Of a DNA stretch of 64,000 nt, positions 25,619 to 33,119 are shown piece after piece. Source of the DNA: Halopenitus persicus (lineage in GTDB: Archaea; Halobacteriota; Halobacteria; Halobacteriales; Haloferacaceae). The translations under genes and the position numbers were made by a program. Each line of letters starts with the position of its first letter. Positions within the stretch are counted from its first letter, which is position 1. The stretch is taken from positions 186,001-250,000 of the forward strand of contig NZ_FNPC01000003.1 in the NCBI RefSeq assembly GCF_900107205.1. The letters run 5' to 3'. Under the pieces are notes generated by a model. It made no database searches. It was not told where the DNA came from and was given only the letters and a program-made list of their open reading frames with translations.

Positions 25619-26776
25619 ATGCGGATCTGCATCGTCGGAGCGGGGATCGCGGGCTGTCACGCGGCCTTCGACCTCGCCGCCGACCACGACGTAACGGTGC
25701 TCGACCGGGTCGGGATCGCCGCCGAGGCGACCGGGTACTCGGCGGGACTCGTCGCGCCCACGCAGTATTACCCCGACCGCCCCGCGATCGCGCGCCACGC
25801 GAACGGCTTCTTCGCCGACTTCGACGGGTCACACGGCTTCGAGTTCACCGAGCGGGACCGGTTGGACGTCGTGACCGAGGCGGAGGCCGAGACGGTCCGA
25901 TCGACCGCCGACGAGCTCGCGGACGCCGGCTTCCCCGTGGACTACCTGGCGGCGGACGAGATCCCGGACCGATATCCCCGGATCCGGCCGGACGGCTTCG
26001 CCGGAGCGGTCCGGTACGGTGACACCGGCTGGGTGGACCCGTACACCTACGCGACCGCGCTCAAGGCGGCCGCCGAGGCCGACGGCGCGACGTTCGAGGT
26101 CGGCGTCGAGGTCGAGAACGTTCGGCTCGGACGGACCGACGACCACGCCGCCCGGACCGACGACCACGTTATCCGGACCGACGACGGTCGCTACGAGGCC
26201 GACGCGGTCGTTCTCGCCGCCGGCTGGCGGACTCGGAGCCTCTTGCCCGGCGACCTGGAGGTTCCGATCCGGCCCTATCGGACCCAGTGCGTCGTCCTCG
26301 AACCCGAGACCCCGCTCGGGGACTCGACTCCGACCGGTCGGATCGGCAGCGAGCACCTCTACTTCCGCCCGGAACACAACGGCGACCTCCTGATCGGGGG
26401 CGCCCACGACACGATCGCGGACCCGCGAGCCGCCTCGACGGACGCCGACGAGTCGTTCACCCTCGAGGTCGCCGGGTTCGCCCCGACGTTCTTCGAGGGG
26501 TTCGACGACGCCGGCCTGCTCAACGGCTGGGCCGGGGTCGACACGGCCTCCCCGGACACCCGCCCGATCATCGACTCGCCCGTCGGCGCGCCCGACTCGC
26601 TGGTCGTCGCGACCGGGTTCAACGGGCTCGGCGTGATGACCTCGCCGGTCGTCGGACCGACGGTCCGCCAGCGGCTGACCGGGGAGCCGGCGCCGTTCCC
26701 GGCCGAGACGTTCGCCGCGGACCGCTTCGACGACGTCGGCACCGACTTCGAGTACGTCTCGACCTCCGAGGTGTGA
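25619..26776 (+). CDS. DAO-family FAD-dependent oxidoreductase
   Basis: A 385-aa flavoprotein of the D-amino-acid oxidase/glycine oxidase superfamily. The N-terminal dinucleotide fold RICIVGAGIAGCHAAF is followed by GYSAGLVAP, the substrate domain, and a C-terminal NGWAGVDTASPDTRPIID and ATGFNGLGVM that contact the flavin. Such enzymes oxidise secondary or primary amines of amino acids or sarcosine-like compounds. A small internal repeat (RTDDHAARTDDHVIRTDDG, about residues 178-196) forms a surface loop. Two palindromic operators upstream suggest IclR control. An oxidised amine plus the downstream ALDH would make a simple amine-to-acid route, though the substrate is not known. Confidence 0.85.
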   Translation: MRICIVGAGIAGCHAAFDLAADHDVTVLDRVGIAAEATGYSAGLVAPTQYYPDRPAIARHANGFFADFDGSHGFEFTERDRLDVVTEAEAETVRSTADELADAGFPVDYLAADEIPDRYPRIRPDGFAGAVRYGDTGWVDPYTYATALKAAAEADGATFEVGVEVENVRLGRTDDHAARTDDHVIRTDDGRYEADAVVLAAGWRTRSLLPGDLEVPIRPYRTQCVVLEPETPLGDSTPTGRIGSEHLYFRPEHNGDLLIGGAHDTIADPRAASTDADESFTLEVAGFAPTFFEGFDDAGLLNGWAGVDTASPDTRPIIDSPVGAPDSLVVATGFNGLGVMTSPVVGPTVRQRLTGEPAPFPAETFAADRFDDVGTDFEYVSTSEV

Positions 26777-27414
26777 CCGACCGGGGATCGCTGCCTGGCC
26801 GAGCCCTCCGGGAAAAGTCATTTTTCATATCGTTCTTATAAATAATAATAATATTGGTATTTCTCCCGGGCGATCGATGATCGATATCCGTGATCCGACA
26901 TCGATGATCCATCTCCGTGATCCACCCGGGAGGATGGAGAGATCCGTCCCGTTGCTCATCTCCGGTACCGATACCGCGTTTTCGCTTCCGTTTGCTCCCG
27001 CCTCCCGATTCCGGGACTGGTCGAACGGATCGGCCGACGGACCACCCGGTCGTGGAACGCACGGTTTATAAACTCGAGCGGGAGCGGAGACGGGGAAGCA
27101 CGATCGGAGGCGGTAGCGAGGGACGGTCGACGATCGCACCGTCTCCGGGATCGGGATGACGAACACATATTCTTTTAATATATTCTCATAAATTGGTGAT
27201 TTTGTGACGTGACTCGGTCAGTCGGCGAGCGACCACTGACGATTGACGACGTTCGATCACCCTCCCACGAGCGACGTCTCTCCCACGAGCGACGTCTCGC
27301 GGCGAGTCATCGCTCCGGTTCCCGCGCTTCGGGTCCCGCGCTTCACGCGTCCCGTTTCGAGTGACCGACGGGCATCCAACAACACTTATCCCGATCCTCC
27401 GGCTTCGCGGATAT
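26777..27414. other. 638-bp intergenic region before thrS
   Basis: No convincing gene. Near 26815-26860 there is an A/T-rich stretch (AAAAGTCATTTTTCAT, then ATAATAATAATATT) that may end the oxidoreductase transcript. A 27-bp imperfect tandem repeat follows at 26873-26926. A second AT-rich patch lies at about 27165-27200. The thrS promoter (CTTATC at 27385-27390) closes the region. Confidence 0.55.
26873..26926. repeat. 27-bp imperfect tandem duplication
   Basis: Two adjacent 27-bp copies (26873-26899, 26900-26926) share ATCGATGATC and TCCGTGATCC with about three mismatches. GATC-rich composition makes them nearly palindromic internally. Confidence 0.65.
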
Positions 27415-29367
27415 ATGAGCGAGACCGATGCTCAGGCCGACGTCACGGTCGTCCTCCCGGACGGATCATCCCTCACCGTACCGGCCGGGTCGACAGTCGA
27501 GGACGTCGCCTACGAGATCGGCCCCGGGCTCGGTCGCGACACGGTCGCCGGGAAGATCGACGGCGAACTCGTGAGCAAACACGAGCCCGTCCACGACGGG
27601 GCCGAGATCGAGATCGTGACCGAGGACTCCGACGAGTATCTCACGGTCCTCCGTCACTCCGCGGCCCACGTGTTCGCCCAGGCGCTGCAGCGGCTCCACC
27701 CGGAGGCGAAGCTGACGATCGGCCCGCCGACCGACGACGGGTTCTACTACGACGTCACGGGCGTCGACCTCGACGAGGACGACCTCGCGGAGATCGAGAC
27801 GGAGATGGAGGCGATCCTCGAGGCCGATTACGACATCGAGCGCGTCGAGCGCGCCCGCGAGGAGGCGCTCGACATCTACGCCGACAACCCCTTCAAACGC
27901 GACATCCTCGAGACCGAGGCGGCCGGCGAGGACCCGGTCAGCTTCTACGTCCAGGACGACTGGCAGGACCTGTGTCAGGGTCCGCACGTCGACTCGACCG
28001 GCGAGATCGGCGCCGTCACGCTGCGCAACATCTCCTCGGCCTACTGGCGCGGCGAGGAGGACAACGAGAGCCTCACGCGCGTGTACGGCACGGCCTTCGA
28101 GTCCGAATCCGACCTCGAGGAGTTCCTCGAGATGCGCGCGGAGGCCGAGGAGCGCGACCACCGGAAGATCGGCCGCGAGATGGATCTCTTCTCGATCCCC
28201 GACCACTCGCCCGGCTGCGCCCACTACCACCCGAACGGGATGCGGATCCGCCGCGAGCTCGAGGAGTACATCCGCGAGAAGAACGACGAACTCGGCTACG
28301 AGGAGGTCTGGACGCCGGAGCTGAACAAGGCCGAGCTGTGGAAGCCGACCGGCCACTACGACGCGTTCAAGGAGGCGGGCGAGATGTTCGCCTGGGAGCA
28401 GGACGACACCGAGTACGGCCTGAAGCCGATGAACTGCGCGAACCACGCGCATATCTTCGACGACGACCAACACTCCTACCGGGACCTTCCGCTGCGCTAC
28501 TCCGAGTTCGGCACCGTCTACCGCAACGAGCAGTCCGGCGAGCTGTCGGGCCTCCTGCGCGTCCGCGGGCTCACCCAGGACGACGGCCACGCGTTCGTCC
28601 GTCCCGACCAGATCGAGGAGGAGATCCGCCGGACGATCGGCGTCATCGAGGAGATCTACGAGCAGTTCGACCTGGAGATCATTTATAAGATCGAGACGCA
28701 AGGGGACAACTCCGTGGGCAGCGACGACATCTGGGAGACCGCCACGGACGCGCTCCGGACCGCCCTGGAGTCGAAGGGGCTCGAATACGACGTCGAGGCC
28801 GGCGAGGCAGCCTTCTACGGCCCGAAGATCGGCCTGGACGCCCGGGACGCGATCGGCCGCGAGTGGACGATCGGCACCGTGCAGGTGGACTTCAACATCC
28901 CGCAACGACTCGATCTCACCTACACCGGCGAGGACAACGACGAGCACCACCCCGTGATGATCCACCGCGCCCTGCTCGGCAGCATCGAGCGGTTCATGGG
29001 CGTGACGATCGAGCACTTCAAGGGCAACTTCCCGCTGTGGCTGGCCCCCGAGCAGGTCCGCGTCCTGCCCGTCTCCGACGACACGCTCGGGTACGCCCAC
29101 CGCGTGAAGAACGCGCTCGCCGACGCCGGCCTCCGGGTCGAGGTCGAGGACCGCGACTGGACCGTCGGCCGCAAGATCCGCCAGGCGCACGACGACCGCC
29201 TGCCGTACATGGTGATCGTCGGCGGCGACGAGGAGGAGTCGGACACCATCTCCGTGCGCGACCGCTTCGAGAACGAGGCGGACGGCGTCGAGCTGGAGGC
29301 GTTCGTCGACCATCTCGTCGCGGAGCGCGAGGAGAAGCGGACCGAGCCGAACTTCATCGACGCCTAG
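27415..29367 (+). CDS. thrS: Threonyl-tRNA synthetase, bacterial-type architecture
   Basis: A 650-aa class II synthetase charging tRNA-Thr. Domain order is TGS ([17 protein letters not shown], residues 1-65), the editing domain with HSAAH (HxxxH) and CQGPHV, the catalytic core with zinc ligands in NCANH, DDGHAF and MIHRALLGS, and a C-terminal anticodon-binding domain. The HxxxH editing domain is the bacterial/eukaryotic kind; many archaea instead carry a DTD-like editing domain. The start at 27415 lies about 27 bp after CTTATC, giving a leaderless transcript; an upstream in-frame ATG at 27361 precedes the promoter. Confidence 0.95.
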   Translation: MSETDAQADVTVVLPDGSSLTVPAGSTVEDVAYEIGPGLGRDTVAGKIDGELVSKHEPVHDGAEIEIVTEDSDEYLTVLRHSAAHVFAQALQRLHPEAKLTIGPPTDDGFYYDVTGVDLDEDDLAEIETEMEAILEADYDIERVERAREEALDIYADNPFKRDILETEAAGEDPVSFYVQDDWQDLCQGPHVDSTGEIGAVTLRNISSAYWRGEEDNESLTRVYGTAFESESDLEEFLEMRAEAEERDHRKIGREMDLFSIPDHSPGCAHYHPNGMRIRRELEEYIREKNDELGYEEVWTPELNKAELWKPTGHYDAFKEAGEMFAWEQDDTEYGLKPMNCANHAHIFDDDQHSYRDLPLRYSEFGTVYRNEQSGELSGLLRVRGLTQDDGHAFVRPDQIEEEIRRTIGVIEEIYEQFDLEIIYKIETQGDNSVGSDDIWETATDALRTALESKGLEYDVEAGEAAFYGPKIGLDARDAIGREWTIGTVQVDFNIPQRLDLTYTGEDNDEHHPVMIHRALLGSIERFMGVTIEHFKGNFPLWLAPEQVRVLPVSDDTLGYAHRVKNALADAGLRVEVEDRDWTVGRKIRQAHDDRLPYMVIVGGDEEESDTISVRDRFENEADGVELEAFVDHLVAEREEKRTEPNFIDA

Positions 29368-29444
29368 ACCGGGTCCGTTCCGGTTCGTCCACGCCCCGAC
29401 GCCCGGCCGTCGCACTTTTCACGCGTCGCTCGGTACTCGGGGGT

Positions 29445-30614
29445 ATGTCCGACCGAGCCGAGACGCGAGGAACGGCCGAGGGCGCCCCCGACGTGGGCGA
29501 GCTGACGCCGCCGGATCGCACCCTGATGGGCCCGGGGCCGAGCGACGTTCACCCGCGCGTGCTGCGGGCGATGAGCACGCCGCTGGTGGGCCACCTCGAC
29601 CCGTCGTTCGTCGAGATGATGGACGAGGTCCAGGAGCTGTTGCGGTACGCCTTCCGAACCGACAACCGGTGGACGATCCCGGTCTCGGGGACCGGTTCGG
29701 CCGCGATGGAGGCGGCGATCGGCAACCTCGTCGAGCCGGGGGACACGATGTTGGTCCCGACGAACGGCTACTTCGGCGGCCGGATGGCCTCGATGGCCGG
29801 CCGGGCCGGCGGCGAGGTCGTCGAGGTCGACGCGCCGTGGGGCGAACCGCTCGACCCGGCCGACGTCGCGGCCGCCTTCGACGAGCACCAGCCCGACGTC
29901 TTCGGGTTCGTCCACGCCGAGACGTCGACCGGCGTCCTGCAGCCCGAGGTTCCGGAGCTGACGGCCATCGCCCACGACCACGACGCGTACGTGATCGCCG
30001 ACACCGTCACGTCGCTCGGCGGCGTGGAGCTGCGCGTCGACGACTGGAACGTCGACGTCGCCTATTCGGGCCCGCAGAAGTGCCTCTCCTGCCCGCCGGG
30101 CGCGAGCCCGCTCACGCTGAACGACCGCGCGATGGACAAGGTGCTCGACCGCGAGACGGACGCGCGCTCGTGGTACCTCGACCTATCCCTGCTGGAGGGC
30201 TACTGGGGCGACGACCGGTCGTACCACCACACCGCGCCGATCACCAACGTCTACGCGCTCCGCGAGGCCCTCCGGCTCGTCGCCGAGGAGGGGATCGAAA
30301 AGCGCTGGGCCCGCCATCGCGAGGTCGCCGGCGACCTGAAGGCGGGCCTGCAGGAGCTGGGCCTCGAGATGAACGCGCCGGACGACTACTGGTTGCCGAG
30401 CCTCAACGCGGTCCGAGTGCCCGACGGCGTCGACGACGCGGCGGTGATCGACCACCTGATCGCCGAGTACGACCTCGAGATCGCCGGCGGGCTCGGCGAT
30501 CTGGCCGGCGACATCTGGCGGATCGGTTGTATGGGTCACTCCGCGCGCCCGAAGAACGTCGAATACCTGCTTGCCGCCCTCGAGGACGCGCTCGCCGAGC
30601 AGGGAGCTTTATAA
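29445..30614 (+). CDS. Class V aminotransferase (alanine/serine-glyoxylate type)
   Basis: A 389-aa PLP enzyme of fold type I. MGPGPSDVHPRVLRAM, VSGTGSAAMEAAI and the PLP lysine in SGPQKCLSCPPG (about residue 211) match alanine-glyoxylate/serine-glyoxylate aminotransferases; HAETSTGV and IADTVTSLGG form the active site. It would transfer the amino group of alanine or serine to glyoxylate or another 2-oxo acid. The start at 29445 is 27 bp after CACTTTTC. It lies 77 bp downstream of thrS in the same direction but has its own promoter. Phosphonate- or cysteine-related substrates cannot be excluded. Confidence 0.88.
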   Translation: MSDRAETRGTAEGAPDVGELTPPDRTLMGPGPSDVHPRVLRAMSTPLVGHLDPSFVEMMDEVQELLRYAFRTDNRWTIPVSGTGSAAMEAAIGNLVEPGDTMLVPTNGYFGGRMASMAGRAGGEVVEVDAPWGEPLDPADVAAAFDEHQPDVFGFVHAETSTGVLQPEVPELTAIAHDHDAYVIADTVTSLGGVELRVDDWNVDVAYSGPQKCLSCPPGASPLTLNDRAMDKVLDRETDARSWYLDLSLLEGYWGDDRSYHHTAPITNVYALREALRLVAEEGIEKRWARHREVAGDLKAGLQELGLEMNAPDDYWLPSLNAVRVPDGVDDAAVIDHLIAEYDLEIAGGLGDLAGDIWRIGCMGHSARPKNVEYLLAALEDALAEQGAL

Positions 30615-30747
30615 GCGATCTCGGCCGGCGGACGAAACCGGTCCCGCGGCGGGCGAATGAAACCGGTCCCGTGGCGGGCGAATCGGTCCGGCTGGATCCG
30701 GCGCGAACCGGGGATACGCCTAAGACGCGGGCCGTCGAACCTCACCT

Positions 30748-30861
30748 ATGGGCGACCGACCGTGCGACCGCGTGTTCTGTCCGGCGTGTGACGCGCCGGC
30801 GACGACGCAGGACGCCGAGTGTCCCGACTGCGGCGCGGCGCTCCCGGACGAGGGGCGCTAG
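30748..30861 (+). CDS. CPxCG-type zinc micro-protein (37 aa)
   Basis: A 37-residue protein starting MGDRPCDRVF with FCPAC and ECPDCGAAL, that is two CxxC knuckles that can hold one zinc ion. It ends at TAG 30859-30861. A CCTAAGAC element 27 bp upstream of the ATG supports leaderless transcription. Haloarchaea have many such CPxCG micro-proteins, several with regulatory phenotypes. The function of this one is unknown. It is followed 84 bp later by a larger zinc-knuckle protein. Confidence 0.75.
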   Translation: MGDRPCDRVFCPACDAPATTQDAECPDCGAALPDEGR

Positions 30862-30945
30862 CGCCGCGGTGCCGGTCCGGGTCAAGCACGTAACCGACGA
30901 CGGGGATATATACGGGTCGTCGCCGAACCCACGGGCAGCGAGACC

Positions 30946-31854
30946 ATGGACGACCAAACTGCCCAACTCGTGGCCGAGCTGCGTGAGGACGACGCCCGGA
31001 AGCGGGCCGTCGACCTCCTCACGGAGGCTCCGCGAACGCCCGCGGAACTGCGTTCGGAGACGGGGCTGGACGCGGCGGAACTGGATCCGATCCTCGAGGC
31101 GGCGCTCGAACAGGAGCTGCTCGAGCGCGTCGACGGGGACCGGCTGGCGCTCACGGAGTGGGGCGAGCGGGCGGCCGAGTTCGTCCTCGTGGAGGACTGG
31201 AACCCCTCGTCGCTGTCCACCAAGAAGGGACGCACGTTCGACGTCCTCGCCGACGGGGAGTGGCACTGCTCGGAGTGCGAGCTCTCGGGGTCCCAGCCGG
31301 CCGCCTACATCCGGGACTTCCGCGACGAGGGGTTCGAGTTCGTGAGCACCACCTCCGGTCGCGGCGAGTACGCCAGACGGTACTGTGAGACCTGCGGCGA
31401 GGAGACGACCCACCGGCGGCTCAAGTACGCCTTCCCGAGCGCCAAGCCGATCACCCGTCAGGAGATGCCCGAGTCGTTCAAAAAGCGGGTCCGCGAGCTC
31501 TACGACGGGCGGGACGCCTTCGACCTGTCGACGCCCGGCGGGACGCCGGAGGTCGACCACCGACGGCCGCGGATCCGGTGGGACGAGCCGGAGGACTTCG
31601 ACTACGAGTCGATGAGCGACGCGGCGATCCGCGAGCACTTCCAGATCCTCTCGGGACAGCACAACCTCCTCAAGAGCCGCCAGTGCGAGCAGTGCGTCGA
31701 GACCGGCGAGCGGCCGCCGTTTTTCGGGGTCGAGTTCTACTACGAGGGCGGCCCCGAATACGAGGACGACGTCGGGTGTGAGGGCTGTGGCTGGTACAAC
31801 CCGCACCGGTGGCGCGACGCCCTCACGGACGTGATCGAGCGCGCCGAGGAGTGA
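30946..31854 (+). CDS. Winged-helix / zinc / HNH-like protein, possible endonuclease
   Basis: A 302-aa protein. Residues 1-75 resemble a winged-helix domain (RTPAELRSETGLDAAELDP). CxxC pairs at WHCSEC and YCETC may form a zinc knuckle. A likely HNH (beta-beta-alpha metal) core follows: PEVDHRRPRIRW with the catalytic DH, then about 40 residues on HNLLKSRQCEQC, and a second zinc pair GCEGCGWY near the end. The spacing of DH, N and the CxxC pairs is what HNH nucleases with structural zinc show, including some type II restriction enzymes. No methyltransferase is near, so a solitary nuclease or a degenerate regulator are both possible. I do not recognise the exact family. Confidence 0.6.
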   Translation: MDDQTAQLVAELREDDARKRAVDLLTEAPRTPAELRSETGLDAAELDPILEAALEQELLERVDGDRLALTEWGERAAEFVLVEDWNPSSLSTKKGRTFDVLADGEWHCSECELSGSQPAAYIRDFRDEGFEFVSTTSGRGEYARRYCETCGEETTHRRLKYAFPSAKPITRQEMPESFKKRVRELYDGRDAFDLSTPGGTPEVDHRRPRIRWDEPEDFDYESMSDAAIREHFQILSGQHNLLKSRQCEQCVETGERPPFFGVEFYYEGGPEYEDDVGCEGCGWYNPHRWRDALTDVIERAEE

Positions 31855-32054
31855 CGGACCGGAACCGCCGGGCGATCGAGCGAGCCGTCGACCGATCGTC
31901 GGTCGAAATCGAAACGGTCGGCGACGGTGCACGTCCACGGTCGGTGACGGATCACCGGTCTCGCGAGGGTCGGTGCTTCACAACCGCCGGCGTCAATCCC
32001 CTCGGATAGTGGCAACGGACAAACCTTTAGTGGGTCGGAAACCGGCGTGTTTCT

Positions 32055-32756
32055 GTGAATACTTCGAACTCCGTTACTCGTCGCCGACTTCTCTCCGGGG
32101 TGCCGACTGCTGCACTGCTCTCGATCACCGGCTGTGTTGGTGGAGGCGACTCCCAGGACGACGTCCAGGATTCGGACGGTGACGGAGTGATCGATAGCCA
32201 GGACTACGCTCCACAGGACCCGGACGTTCAGGAGAAGAGCGACTTCCAGGATACGGAGACGACGCCCGAGGCACCTCCCGAAACGACGACTGAGGCTGCT
32301 CCCGAAACGACGACTCCAGCCACACGACTGGCTGACGAAGCATTCACCGAATACAGCGCGGGCGTGAATGACACCGACTCGGGTGAATCGGAGTGGGGAA
32401 CTGGAAACGATTTCATCAACTCGGATGACTTTACGGGGGCTAAATCAGCGTTCCAAGACGCACGAGAGGGATATGCCGAGGCGAAACGGCATTTCGAGAC
32501 GACCGTCGAGTTGACCGTCCAGCTCGGCAACCAGGACGCGAACGAGGTAGCAAGCGATGCCCTTCGGACGGCGGAAAAGAACGTCACTGCTGCAAATAAA
32601 GTGATTGATTCGATGGATGCGGCCATTGAATACGGAGTTGACTCCGACGAATACGACCAAGCGGCACGAGAAGCGCGCGAGTACGTGGATGAGACGTCGA
32701 ATGATGGGTATGAAATCGGTGGGGTGGACGAGTTCAGAGACACGTTAAACGTCTGA
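32055..32756 (+). CDS. Tat-exported lipoprotein of unknown function
   Basis: A 233-aa protein with a GTG start. The N-terminus VTRRRLLSGVPTAALL is a twin-arginine signal and SITGC the lipobox. Next come a calcium-binding-like DSDGDGVIDSQD (thrombospondin type 3-like), a Thr/Pro/Glu-rich linker (PEAPPETTTEAAPETTT), and a helical C-terminal domain with TGAKSAFQDAREGYAEAKRH, probably a coiled bundle outside the cell. The CTTTAG element about 28 bp upstream fits a leaderless transcript. Codon and base use look less GC-rich than the neighbours, and the gene ends beside a tRNA, so acquisition by transfer is possible. Confidence 0.75.
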   Translation: MNTSNSVTRRRLLSGVPTAALLSITGCVGGGDSQDDVQDSDGDGVIDSQDYAPQDPDVQEKSDFQDTETTPEAPPETTTEAAPETTTPATRLADEAFTEYSAGVNDTDSGESEWGTGNDFINSDDFTGAKSAFQDAREGYAEAKRHFETTVELTVQLGNQDANEVASDALRTAEKNVTAANKVIDSMDAAIEYGVDSDEYDQAAREAREYVDETSNDGYEIGGVDEFRDTLNV

Positions 32757-32768
32757 TGTGCTGGGATG

Positions 32769-32837
32769 GGAGGGATTTGAACCTCGCTCACACGTGCTCG
32801 CTTCGCTGCGCGCGTGTTCGCTGATTCAAATCCCTCC
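32769..32837. repeat. Palindrome built from the tRNA-Lys T-arm
   Basis: GGAGGGATTTGAA (32769-32781) and its exact reverse complement (32825-32837) flank a 43-bp GC-rich centre with a further partial hairpin. The left arm plus flanking bases (GGGAGGGATTTGAACC, 32768-32783) duplicates the 3' part of the adjacent tRNA-Lys gene (32886-32901). Confidence 0.8.
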
Positions 32838-32845
32838 ACCGTAAC

Positions 32846-32875
32846 GCCGTCGCTCGCGAGTTTGCTCGCGACGGC
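32846..32875. repeat. Hairpin between palindrome and tRNA-Lys
   Basis: GCCGTCG and CGAG on the left pair with CTCGCGACGGC on the right around a TTTG loop, leaving a 4-nt bulge. It lies just 3' of tRNA-Lys in the direction of its transcription and may act in termination or processing. Confidence 0.5.
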
Positions 32876-32879
32876 AGGA

Positions 32880-32953
32880 CGGGCCGGGAGGGATTTGAAC
32901 CCCCGACCGACGGATTAAGAGTCCGTCGCTCTCCCTAACTGAGCTACCGGCCC
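32880..32953 (-). tRNA. tRNA-Lys (CUU)
   Basis: On the minus strand a full cloverleaf is seen: 7-bp acceptor stem GGGCCGG/CCGGCCC, D-arm GCTCAGTTAGGGAGAGC, anticodon arm ACGGA-CTCTTAA-TCCGT with anticodon CTT at the loop centre, and T-loop TTCAAAT. The discriminator base is G and CCA is not encoded. No intron is present. Confidence 0.93.
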
Positions 32954-33119
32954 TCACGTCCCCCTACCCGGGTCACCATAAAAGGACTTTCGTCTTCGCG
33001 GTCCGGTGGTTCCCCGTTCCGCGGTCCGGTTCCCCACGCCGCCGGCGACGCTATCGTTCTCGATACCGGGGGACGCAAGCGCGCCTATTAAGTGTCGGGC
33101 CGCCGGAACCTGCGTACCG

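Noticed and set aside
26825-27166. Minus-strand open frame of 113 codons before thrS
   Set aside because: It is low in acidic residues, includes the repeat region and lacks a promoter. Composition is unlike halophile proteins.
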